From the NCBI GenBank assembly GCA_022707665.1, contig JAKJAE010000050.1:319-12591 (forward strand): a stretch of DNA of 12,273 nt. The letters are read 5' to 3'. The translations under genes were made by a program, and so were the position numbers. Below, in pieces: positions 6,525-12,273 of the stretch. The notes under the pieces were generated by a model. It saw only the letters and a list, made by a program, of their open reading frames with translations. It was not told the origin of the DNA and ran no database searches. The stretch comes from Chloroflexota bacterium. Its GTDB lineage: Bacteria; Chloroflexota; Anaerolineae; B4-G1; SLSP01. Position 1 is the stretch's first letter; every line of letters begins with the position of its first letter.

Positions 6525-8488
6525 TGGTCCTCCATCTCACGGACCTCGCTCGGACCCGTGGGCAGTAAAACTGTAAATGTGCTACCGACTCCCACCTCGC
6601 TTCTCACCTCGATGGATCCACCATTAATCGTGACAAGCTTCTCGCACACGGGGAGCCCAAGACCGATACCGCGCGCCTTGGTGGTGAAAAGCGGGTCGAA
6701 TATGCGCGCCAGGGTCTCCGTACTCATACCCGAACCGGTATCGGAGATGGCGATGGACACGTGGTCATCGTGTTTCCGAACCAGGATCGTCACCTGCCCC
6801 GTGCCTGGGATTGCTTGCTGAGCGTTGGTGAGCAGATTTCCAAGCACTTGGACGATCTGCTTGGCGTCCACGTAGATGGAACCCAAATCGCTTGGCACAT
6901 CCTGCACCAGAGTCACTTCATCACGCAGCGGGTATCGCTCGACGCTACGCTGGATGAGCTCTGTAACGGCGACAGGCGCGGGCAGGGTCGACGTGACTCG
7001 AGGGAACTCCAACAGGTCGCCGATGATGCGCGTCGCAGCGTACGCCTCGCTCTCGATGAGATCGAGGTACTCCTTCACCTGCTCCGGAACGTCGGGCAGC
7101 AGCAATCGCAGCACATAGACGGAGTTGGTGATGACGCCCAGCGGGTTACGAAGTTCGTGGCCCACGCTGCCAGCCAGTTGGCCAAGAACCGCCAGGCGCT
7201 CCTGACGCACTAGCTTCGTCTGAGCTTCCAGCAGTTCGTTCGTGCGCGCGCGCACCTCATCCTCGAGCGTCAGAGAGTAGTTCTGGAGTGCCGCTTCAGC
7301 GCGCCTTCGTGCGGCGAGCTCCCAGGCGATGTCAGCAAGATACGCCACAATCTGCACGTCATCCTCAGTATAGTCTGACGGTTTGTTGCCGATTCCCATG
7401 ACAGCCACGAGACGGCCTTCCCTGTAGATCGGCAAGGTGAGCTCGCGCACGATGGCGGCATGCCCAGGTGGCATTCCTTTGAGGTGTGGATGCGAAGTCA
7501 GATCATTGTGGATGACAGGCCGTCTCAGTTGGACGCAGTCTGCCCACACACCGGCCTGATCAACTGAACAATGGACCTCGGACTCACCCACTGTGCAGAA
7601 TCGCTCGAGTGTCTGCGTCGACCAGGCGCGTTCGGCAAGCGTGTGCCCGTCCTCCGCAACGAGGTGGTAGAAGCCGACGGGACTACTGACGAAGCGACCC
7701 ACCTCATCAAGAGCGTACTGCAGGATCTCAACGACCGAATGAGAAGCACTGTAGTCGACCAGGGCCATTCGCGCCTGTAGCAGACGCTCGGACAATCGAC
7801 GATCCGAGACATCGCGCAGCGTCGCAAGCCACGCGGATTCACCCTCCCAGAGCATCTTCCGAACCCGCATCTCCACCGTACGGCGCGTACCATCTGGCAG
7901 GGCCAGCTCGATGTCAGAGCGGTCGCCCACCGCAAACGGCAGCCCGATGGGGGCACCAACGAGGTCATCACTGGTGCGGTCCAGAAGTGCGCACGCCGCC
8001 GCGTTGGCGTACAAAACACATCCCTGCTCGTCGATTGCCAACATGCCGTCGGCGTTGCCCGCGACAATGTCGTACAGCTGCTGTCGTTGGCGTCGCAGTG
8101 CGGCTTCGGCAGCTCGGATGCGCAGGAGCGCCTCTACGTGAGCCAACAGCTCGCGATTTGTGACGGGCCGCGTGATGTAACCATCAGCCCCCAATTCCAG
8201 GCCTGCAGACCGACTATCTGCATCGATCCGTAGTCCAGAGAGCATGATAACAGCCATGCCATCGAGCGCCGGGTTCGCTTTGAGTCGCCGGCAGACCTCA
8301 AAGCCATCGATGTCCGGCAGGCTGACGTCGAGCAGAACAAGCTCCGGGTGCACCTCCTCTGCCAGACGAATGGACTCGGCACCCGACGATGCAACGACTA
8401 CGTCATAGCCTGTGGTGGTCAACACGTGCGCGGTAGACACCAGCATGGTGGGTTCGTCATCCACGACCAGGATGCGGGCTTTTGGCAT
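6521..8488 (-). CDS. REC-PAS-GAF sensor histidine kinase
   Basis: A soluble 655-residue kinase. Residues 1-125 are a receiver with VVDDEP (8-13) and phospho-acceptor Asp54 (LLDVSLPDIDG); the position normally held by the conserved Lys is Arg107 (GYITRPV). A PAS domain follows at about 133-230. A GAF domain spans about 240-395, with cysteines at 298, 307 and 318 and the stretch MPPGHAAIVRELTLPIYREG. After a short coiled coil, the H-box RLAVLGQLAGSVGHELRNPL has His444. The ATPase domain has Asn555 (NLLTNAQQA), DTGSGM (583-588), FDPLFTTK and GIGLGL (607-612). I chose the ATG at 8488 because AGGAGG lies four bases upstream; the longer in-frame reading to 8623 adds 45 residues unlike a receiver N-terminus and overlaps the upstream gene. 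The gene lies third in the operon, 65 bases after the previous stop, and its stop overlaps the next start in ATGA. The leading receiver points to input from another kinase; the GAF ligand is unknown. Confidence 0.93.
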   Translation of the reverse strand: MPKARILVVDDEPTMLVSTAHVLTTTGYDVVVASSGAESIRLAEEVHPELVLLDVSLPDIDGFEVCRRLKANPALDGMAVIMLSGLRIDADSRSAGLELGADGYITRPVTNRELLAHVEALLRIRAAEAALRRQRQQLYDIVAGNADGMLAIDEQGCVLYANAAACALLDRTSDDLVGAPIGLPFAVGDRSDIELALPDGTRRTVEMRVRKMLWEGESAWLATLRDVSDRRLSERLLQARMALVDYSASHSVVEILQYALDEVGRFVSSPVGFYHLVAEDGHTLAERAWSTQTLERFCTVGESEVHCSVDQAGVWADCVQLRRPVIHNDLTSHPHLKGMPPGHAAIVRELTLPIYREGRLVAVMGIGNKPSDYTEDDVQIVAYLADIAWELAARRRAEAALQNYSLTLEDEVRARTNELLEAQTKLVRQERLAVLGQLAGSVGHELRNPLGVITNSVYVLRLLLPDVPEQVKEYLDLIESEAYAATRIIGDLLEFPRVTSTLPAPVAVTELIQRSVERYPLRDEVTLVQDVPSDLGSIYVDAKQIVQVLGNLLTNAQQAIPGTGQVTILVRKHDDHVSIAISDTGSGMSTETLARIFDPLFTTKARGIGLGLPVCEKLVTINGGSIEVRSEVGVGSTFTVLLPTGPSEVREMEDQ

Positions 8489-8492
8489 CGTA

Positions 8493-8499
8493 CCTCCTC
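8493..8499 (-). promoter_or_regulatory. Ribosome binding site deciding the start of the REC-PAS-GAF kinase
   Basis: GAGGAGG on the minus strand, four bases before the ATG at 8488. It lies in the operon's only real gap (8489-8553, 65 bases) and supports the 655-residue form. The sequence TCCTCacGAGGA partly pairs with it, so a small hairpin could limit access to the site; that part is speculative. Confidence 0.6.
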
Positions 8500-8553
8500 G
8501 TGAGGATGGGCCTAGGCGAACTACCTGACCGCCATCTCCTACATCGCCCCAGC

Positions 8554-9744
8554 TTATTGCGATGGCATACAGGGAACCGACACATAGAACGTGGTCCCCT
8601 CGCCCAGACAGCTTTCCAACCATATCGAGCCACCGTGCCCCTCGACGATGCGCTTCACGATCACAAGCCCCAGACCCGTACTCTTCTCCCCAGCCGTCCC
8701 CCGCGCACGGGTCCGCTGAAAGGGGCGAAACAGTTTGGCCTGGTCCTCTTCCGAGATACCCGGACCCTGGTCGCGCACGCTGATGGTAAACCGATCGCCT
8801 TCGCTTCGCAAATCGACCTCAACCCGGCTGCCGGGCGGCGAGAACTTCACCGCGTTGCTAATCAGGTTGTTGAGGACCTGGTCCATCTTGCCTGCATCAA
8901 CGACGACGGCAGGTAGTGGCGCGCAGCGGAGCAGAATCTCGGTTTGCTTGCCCACGGCAAGTGTCTGGTTGAGGGCGACGTTGCGCCGTACCACATCCTC
9001 GAGATCCACTGGAGCCAGGTCAAGCGACAGCTCACCCGACTCGATCTTGGCGACATCCAGCAAGTCATCGATCAGGTTGCTCATGAAGAGCGACGACGTC
9101 CGGATCACCTCCAGAAACTGGCGGGTATCGAGACCCCTTGCCATCAGGCTCTCGTCGAGCAAGAACTCCGCGTGACCAAGGATCAGGTGCAGTGGATTGC
9201 GCAGGTCGTGGGCGGCCATACCCAGGAAGCGGTTCTTCTCCTCGTTCAATCGTTCAAGCTCGGCGTTGCGTTTTGCCAGCTCACGTTGAGTGGCCACGAG
9301 ATCGTTGTTCAGGCGGCTGATCTCGTTATACAACTCGGCGTCGTGTTCAGCGCGCGTGCGATCCTTGAGCGCCTCGCGCAGGAGGTTGACATGCTCATTG
9401 CTCATGCGCATCATATCCTCGAAGAGCGCTGCTGCATTGCGACCGTTAGCAGCGCCCACGATGAGCAAGAGGCCATCATCCGACCTGCCACCCGCAAAGT
9501 GCAACGTGACCATCTGCCCGTCCCTGGGCAGATTGAGCTCCCAATTGAAGGCCGCCCCCTGGGCCTTCAGCGTCACCAGGAAGCTGAGTGCCTTTGAAAG
9601 GCTGGCCCGGTCGACAAGTCTCGTGAAGAGCACGCCGGGCGTCAGCGCCTCTCCCAGGTCCAGAGCATCGCGGAGGACTGTGACAACGACGCCCTCCTCG
9701 TCACACAACATGGCAATACCACGCTCGGGAGCATCGGAAATCAT
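8554..9744 (-). CDS. Cytoplasmic sensor histidine kinase with PAS-like N-terminus and coiled coil
   Basis: A 396-residue kinase without membrane helices. Residues about 1-100 look PAS-like (weak match by eye: alternating strands, FNWELNLPRDGQMVTLHF). Residues about 112-172 form a long coiled coil rich in Glu, Arg and Leu (RAEHDAELYNEISRLNNDL). The H-box FLGMAAHDLRNPLHLILGHA has phospho-accepting His179. The ATPase domain has Asn297 (NNLISNAVKFS), DQGPGI (325-330), LFRPFQRT and TGLGL (356-360). All catalytic residues are in place. There is no receiver or output domain, so it must phosphorylate a separate receiver, and the neighbouring genes supply several. Its ATG overlaps the stop of the B12-binding gene in ATGA, with only a weak ribosome site upstream, so translation is probably coupled to that gene. 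This makes it the most likely direct partner of the B12 sensor: coupling of cobalamin state to kinase activity through the N-terminal domain is inferred, not shown. Confidence 0.9.
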   Translation of the reverse strand: MISDAPERGIAMLCDEEGVVVTVLRDALDLGEALTPGVLFTRLVDRASLSKALSFLVTLKAQGAAFNWELNLPRDGQMVTLHFAGGRSDDGLLLIVGAANGRNAAALFEDMMRMSNEHVNLLREALKDRTRAEHDAELYNEISRLNNDLVATQRELAKRNAELERLNEEKNRFLGMAAHDLRNPLHLILGHAEFLLDESLMARGLDTRQFLEVIRTSSLFMSNLIDDLLDVAKIESGELSLDLAPVDLEDVVRRNVALNQTLAVGKQTEILLRCAPLPAVVVDAGKMDQVLNNLISNAVKFSPPGSRVEVDLRSEGDRFTISVRDQGPGISEEDQAKLFRPFQRTRARGTAGEKSTGLGLVIVKRIVEGHGGSIWLESCLGEGTTFYVSVPCMPSQ

Positions 9745-10787
9745 CGGTGAGCGATCCTTGCCGCTTCGGCAACGGCGGATGCGGCATCAGGAGCATAGCC
9801 ATCGGCCCCGACGCGCCGCCACAGGTCGGGCGAAATGTTGAACGGATACCCTCCAACCAGCACCGATGTCTCGGACAACGCAGGGGTAGCTCTCAGCCCA
9901 GCGATCAACTCAGAGACCCGGCTTACGTGGAACGTCATCGTGGCGGACAGCGCCAGAACCTCCGCCTGGCGCTCCTCGACAGTGCGAAGGACGCTCTCAG
10001 GCGGCGTGTTTGCACCGAGGAAATAGGTGTCCCACCCTTCCATCTCCAGGAAATCGGCAACCATTCGCGCCCCAATCTCGTGCAGCTCCCCATCCACACA
10101 TGCAACGACCAGGCGCTGTGCCTTGCGGGTCCCCGTGAAGATATAGGGGTAGAGCTGGGACATGATGAGTTGGGTGGCAGCCGTGCAGTAGTGCTCCTGG
10201 GCCACGCTGATGCGGTTCGTCTGCCATAGCCGCCCGATCTCCCGCTGGCTTCGCTGGAACACCTGCAGGTAGATGTCACGGACGGACATCCCTTGCTCCA
10301 CAGCATCCAGAATCGCGCGACTTGCCGTCTGCCTGTCACCGCGAAGCAGAGCGTCCAGGTACGCGTGCGTCAGGTCGTCCAGAGGGGTTGCTCCCCCGAT
10401 GAGACTGGGTAGATCGGTCGGTGCAGACTGCAGGCTCTCGATTCCCGCGTCCAGAATGACAAGTGCTCCCTCTCGTGCCTGTACGTGGAGCGACTCTGCC
10501 AGGACCTCTCGGGTGCAGGCCAGCGTGTTCGGAAGCACGCTCTCCGAGAATCCGAGATTCGCGAACAACGCCTTGACCCAGGCGACGTACTCCACGAAAA
10601 GTGAAGGGTCATCAGCATCGATTGCTTCTGCCAGATAGGAAAGGTGATAGCCGGAATCGCGGACGCTTTTGGCGCGCCCGATCTCGCCGTACCTCCCCCA
10701 CCGATCGGATTCGCGCCCATACTGCAGTGCCACGATCCGCTCTGCCAGATCCGGGGCCATGCCTCGTAAGTCGTCGCTCTTGGCCAT
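9741..10787 (-). CDS. Cobalamin-binding protein with CarH-type (B12 photoreceptor) signatures
   Basis: A 348-residue cytoplasmic protein predicted to bind a B12 cofactor. Residues about 135-217 are the helical B12-binding-2 cap, with Trp188 followed exactly nine residues later by Glu198-His199 (GRLWQTNRISVAQEHY): the Wx9EH signature that covers the upper face of adenosylcobalamin in CarH/LitR photoreceptors. The Rossmann-like domain (about 226-348) has E-L-H236-E-I-G239 in place of DxHxxG; His236 should be the lower axial ligand. It is followed by exactly 41 residues, Ser281-Ala-Thr, 28 residues and Gly312-Gly313, fitting the DxHxxG-x41-SxL-x26-28-GG pattern. Residues 1-120 are a helical region I do not recognise (GYHLSYLAEAIDADD). 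There is no HTH domain, unlike CarH. I prefer the ATG at 10787 over the GTG at 10793 because GGAG sits five bases before the ATG. It is first in the operon and overlaps the next kinase by four bases, suggesting sensor and kinase partners. A corrinoid methyltransferase carrier is the alternative, but Wx9EH argues against it. Confidence 0.92.
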   Translation of the reverse strand: MAKSDDLRGMAPDLAERIVALQYGRESDRWGRYGEIGRAKSVRDSGYHLSYLAEAIDADDPSLFVEYVAWVKALFANLGFSESVLPNTLACTREVLAESLHVQAREGALVILDAGIESLQSAPTDLPSLIGGATPLDDLTHAYLDALLRGDRQTASRAILDAVEQGMSVRDIYLQVFQRSQREIGRLWQTNRISVAQEHYCTAATQLIMSQLYPYIFTGTRKAQRLVVACVDGELHEIGARMVADFLEMEGWDTYFLGANTPPESVLRTVEERQAEVLALSATMTFHVSRVSELIAGLRATPALSETSVLVGGYPFNISPDLWRRVGADGYAPDAASAVAEAARIAHR

Positions 10788-10841
10788 ATCCACTCCATTC
10801 TCGTAGTGGGAATACCTGTGTTTGCGTAGCCCTCAAAAGCA

Positions 10842-10870
10842 ATTCTAACACACTTCCAATCAAGTTCTAA
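10842..10870 (-). promoter_or_regulatory. Candidate promoter of the B12-sensor/kinase operon (extended -10)
   Basis: On the minus strand, TTAGAA (10870-10865) is followed after 17 bases by TAGAAT (10847-10842; 5 of 6 to TATAAT), preceded by TG at one base distance (TGTTAGAAT), an extended -10. The -35 match is poor (3 of 6). Transcription would start near 10835, leaving a leader of about 48 bases before the ATG at 10787. The plus-strand word TTCTAA occurs twice, at 10843-10848 and 10865-10870, 22 bases (two helical turns) apart, so these words could equally be repressor or activator half-sites. Confidence 0.35.
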
Positions 10871-10878
10871 GGTTGGTG

Positions 10879-10896
10879 TGCTATCATCTGAGATAG
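10879..10896 (+). promoter_or_regulatory. Candidate extended -10 promoter of hsp20 with overlapping inverted repeat
   Basis: TGCTATCAT (10879-10887) is an extended -10 box, TGn followed by TATCAT (5 of 6 to TATAAT). No good -35 box is seen 17 bases upstream. An inverted repeat CTATC-atctga-GATAG (10881-10896) covers the -10 box and the likely start near 10894, a usual place for a repressor site. No CIRCE (TTAGCACTC-N9-GAGTGCTAA) element is present. Confidence 0.35.
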
Positions 10897-10925
10897 ATCG
10901 AAAACCATACCATAACAATGGTGAG

Positions 10926-10931
10926 AGGAGG
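10926..10931 (+). promoter_or_regulatory. Ribosome binding site of hsp20
   Basis: A perfect AGGAGG eight bases before the ATG at 10940, fixing the start of the small heat-shock protein. It suggests strong translation. Confidence 0.75.
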
Positions 10932-10939
10932 TAGACCCT

Positions 10940-11440
10940 ATGTCAATGACCAATCTGATGCCATGGCGACGTGAGCGAAGAAGCTCAGAACGGGAAGGCG
11001 AGGCAACCTACGCCCTCGACACCTTCCGGCAGGAGATGGACCGGCTGTTCGAAGACTTCTTCGGGCGCGGCTTCGGCCTGTCGCCCTTCTGGTCCGAGGA
11101 TCTGGAGAGTGCCTTCACCCCGCGCGTGGATGTCGTCGAGAGTGACAAGGAGATCCACGTCTCTGCTGAGCTCCCAGGCATCGACCAGAAGGACATCGAG
11201 CTGAGCCTCGACAACGATGTGCTGGTCATCCGCGGCGAGAAGAAGAGCGAGTCCGAGCACCGGGATCGTCACACCTATCGCGCAGAGCGCACTTACGGCA
11301 CCTTCAGCCGTGCTGTGCGCCTCCCGGCCGAGGTTGACGCCGACAAGGTTGATGCTACCTTCAAGAACGGCGTCCTGACCGTGACGCTGCCAAAGACCGC
11401 CGTCACGGTCTCCAAGAAGATCGCGATCAAACGCGAGTGA
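10940..11440 (+). CDS. Hsp20 / alpha-crystallin family small heat-shock protein
   Basis: A 166-residue ATP-independent holdase chaperone that binds unfolding proteins in the cytoplasm as an oligomer. The N-terminal arm (1-57) is rich in Arg, Phe and Trp (MPWRRERRSS; RLFEDFFGRGFGLSPFW), as in class A bacterial Hsp20. The alpha-crystallin domain spans about 58-153: PRVDVVES, HVSAELPGIDQKDIELSL, VLVIRGEKK and the hallmark GVLTVTLPK (144-152). The C-terminal tail has the I-x-I motif (Ile161-Ala-Ile163) that docks onto a neighbouring subunit. Length and all motifs are normal. It has a strong ribosome binding site and diverges from the B12-sensor operon across a 152-base control region, so the two may share regulation. 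No heat-shock operator that I know is visible. Confidence 0.95.
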   Translation: MSMTNLMPWRRERRSSEREGEATYALDTFRQEMDRLFEDFFGRGFGLSPFWSEDLESAFTPRVDVVESDKEIHVSAELPGIDQKDIELSLDNDVLVIRGEKKSESEHRDRHTYRAERTYGTFSRAVRLPAEVDADKVDATFKNGVLTVTLPKTAVTVSKKIAIKRE

Positions 11441-11458
11441 AGGTGAAGCAAAGAAGCA

Positions 11459-11593
11459 AAGAATCACAGAATCTGAGAATCACCGGAGGCAGATCGGTGG
11501 ATGCGACGCAGCATCCACCGATCTGTCCTGCATCTCTCCGGTTTCCTCTGCTCTTTGATTCTCTGCTTCTCGCTTCTGGACTCTGTGATTCTT
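11459..11593. repeat. Structured non-coding element with three nested complementary arms
   Basis: This stretch follows hsp20. Outer arms: AAGAATCACAGA (11459-11470) and TCTGTGATTCTT (11582-11593), 12 of 12 complementary. Middle arms: ACCGGAG (11482-11488) and CTCCGGT (11536-11542). Apical arms: CAGATCGGTGGATGC (11490-11504) and GCATCCACCGATCTG (11511-11525), 15 of 15 complementary, with the six-base loop GACGCA. Possible readings are a long transcriptional terminator, a foldback or REP-like mobile repeat, or a structured RNA. No transposase or clear target-site duplication is seen. The short ORFs that cross it on either strand are low-complexity and not credible genes. Confidence 0.7.
11490..11525 (+). 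terminator. Strong 15-bp hairpin after hsp20, possible transcription terminator
   Basis: A perfect 15-bp stem with a six-base loop begins 49 bases after the hsp20 stop. The stem is stable and GC-rich, but it is followed by TCCTGCATCTC and not by a run of T, so it is not a classical intrinsic terminator. It may work with Rho, protect mRNA 3' ends, or be part of a repeat element. Confidence 0.4.
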
Positions 11594-11613
11594 GATTCTC
11601 TGATTCTTGATTC
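11586..11613 (+). repeat. Short tandem repeat TGATTCTTGATTC, two copies, period 15
   Basis: TGATTCTTGATTC occurs at 11586-11598 and again at 11601-11613. The core GATTC recurs several more times from 11556 on, and its complement GAATC occurs on the other side of the hairpin (11461, 11477). The tract abuts the first plausible start codon of the patatin gene. Confidence 0.7.
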
Positions 11614-11621
11614 CAGATCCC

Positions 11622-12273
11622 TTGATACCACACCGTACACCACGCACCCCCCGCATCGGGCTGGCCCTGAGCGGCGGAGGCATCCGCGGGCTCGTCCATC
11701 TCGGCGTGCTGCGCACCTTCGAAGAGGCTGGGCTCCCCATCGATTTCCTCGCGGGCACGAGCATGGGCGGGCTGGTCGCAGGCGCCTACGGTGCCGGCGT
11801 CCCGCTCGATGACATCATTGCCTTCGCGCTGAAGACCAAGATCCTCGATGTCGCTTCACCTGACCGCTCGCGGCACGCTATCTTCGACCAGCGCAAGATG
11901 ATGCCGATGTTTGCCGGGCTCCTGGGCGGCGAGACGATCACGTTCGAGGACCTGCGCATCCCCGTCGCCCTGACCGCGGTGGACCTCCAGAGCGGCGACC
12001 TGGTTGTCCTCGATCGCGGGCCGCTGCTGCCCGCGATGATGGCCACAGCAGCGTTACCGCTCTTCTTCGCGCCGGTCCGGCACGAGGGACGGTGGCTTAT
12101 CGACGGCGGGGTCCTCAACAACATCCCCTTTGACATCGCGCGTCGCCACGACGTGGACCGGGTCCTGGCGGTCTCGGTCATGCCCCATAGCGGGTTCGCA
12201 CTGGACCCAAACCCCGGCACCCAACGGTCGCGCGGCCTGTCCATCGGGGGGCTTCTGCGGTTTGGCGGCAATG
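11622..12273 (+). CDS. Patatin-like phospholipase, N-terminal part, cut by window edge
   Basis: An open frame of 217 codons with no stop before the right edge. It carries all patatin catalytic signatures: oxyanion-hole loop GGGIRG (residues 18-23), nucleophile elbow GTSMGG with Ser47, and the Asp-Gly-Gly dyad motif with Asp161 (WLIDGGVLNNIPFDIARR). The family hydrolyses acyl chains of phospholipids or other lipids with a Ser-Asp dyad; bacterial members of this short class are often cytoplasmic (RssA-like), and no signal peptide is seen. The start is uncertain. No ATG lies upstream of the conserved core; TTG at 11622 gives IPHRTPRTPRIGLALSGGG, and TTG at 11607 lies in the tandem repeat just after an in-frame TGA at 11601. 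Neither has a ribosome binding site. The gene follows hsp20 on the same strand but is separated from it by the hairpin element, so it probably has its own promoter. Confidence 0.88.
   Translation, partial: MIPHRTPRTPRIGLALSGGGIRGLVHLGVLRTFEEAGLPIDFLAGTSMGGLVAGAYGAGVPLDDIIAFALKTKILDVASPDRSRHAIFDQRKMMPMFAGLLGGETITFEDLRIPVALTAVDLQSGDLVVLDRGPLLPAMMATAALPLFFAPVRHEGRWLIDGGVLNNIPFDIARRHDVDRVLAVSVMPHSGFALDPNPGTQRSRGLSIGGLLRFGGN

Noticed and set aside
8489..8623. 45-residue extension of the REC-PAS-GAF kinase
   Set aside because: A strong AGGAGG before the ATG at 8488 and the receiver starting directly with MPKARILVVDDEP decide for the shorter form; the extension would also overlap the upstream gene.
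8944..9597. Plus-strand ORF (217 codons) opposite the PAS-like kinase
   Set aside because: It mirrors the kinase codons; the sense strand has all catalytic boxes, so the antisense reading is a shadow.
9741..10787. Corrinoid protein of a methyltransferase system (MtaC/MtbC-like)
   Set aside because: The overall B12 fold is shared, but Wx9EH, the ExHxxG variant and the kinase neighbours fit the photoreceptor-type branch; no methyltransferase gene is nearby.
11459..11613. CRISPR array
   Set aside because: Repeats are too short (5-15 bases), spacing is irregular and no cas gene is present.
11427..11699. Minus-strand ORFs rich in Asn-Gln-Glu-Ser over the repeat tract
   Set aside because: The composition simply reflects GAATC repeats; they overlap hsp20 and patatin, with no supporting start signal.
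11501..11812. Plus-strand ORF across the hairpin and into the patatin gene
   Set aside because: The first part is repeat-derived (LLDSVILDSLILDS) and the second is an out-of-frame reading of patatin; no ribosome site.

Overview
The window is GC-rich, densely packed bacterial chromosome. The mix of genes (a soluble REC/PAS/GAF histidine-kinase cluster, a paired ABC half-transporter operon, a Tat-type L,D-transpeptidase, Hsp20 and a patatin) and the use of TTG and GTG starts recall Chloroflexota. That assignment is an inference from gene style; there is no rRNA or marker gene here. No tRNA, rRNA, CRISPR array or transposase gene was seen.

Layout. (1) 1-2319, minus strand: two ABC exporter half-transporter genes. 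The complete first gene carries Asp in place of the catalytic Glu after Walker B, as in the degenerate half of heterodimeric exporters. Its partner is cut by the window edge and also interrupted by a frameshift near 343-345. (2) 2320-2430: a divergent promoter region. (3) 2431-3498, plus strand: a Tat-signal L,D-transpeptidase (YkuD) that appears to be leaderless. (4) 3531-10787, minus strand: a five-cistron signalling operon, which is the main interest of the window. In transcription order it encodes a cobalamin-binding protein with the Wx9EH and ExHxxG signatures of CarH-type B12 photoreceptors, a PAS-like/coiled-coil histidine kinase, a REC-PAS-GAF histidine kinase, a damaged tandem receiver protein (REC-REC, split by a frame-changing deletion), and a hybrid REC-PAS-PAS-kinase-REC protein. 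Most junctions are 4-base ATGA or GTGA overlaps. No member has a transmembrane segment or a DNA-binding output domain. (5) 10788-10939: a divergent regulatory region with two extended -10 candidates. (6) 10940-11440, plus strand: an Hsp20 small heat-shock protein. (7) 11441-11621: a structured, repeat-rich non-coding stretch with three nested complementary arms and GATTC repeats. (8) 11622-12273, plus strand: the start of a patatin-like phospholipase, running off the right edge.

How it may work (inference). The B12 protein would sense light, or the state of adenosyl- or methylcobalamin, in the cytoplasm and control the adjacent kinase. The two REC-led kinases and the receiver protein would then form a branched phosphorelay whose final output is encoded elsewhere. 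Hsp20 is transcribed divergently from the same short control region, so a link between photo-oxidative or redox stress and the chaperone is plausible but untested.
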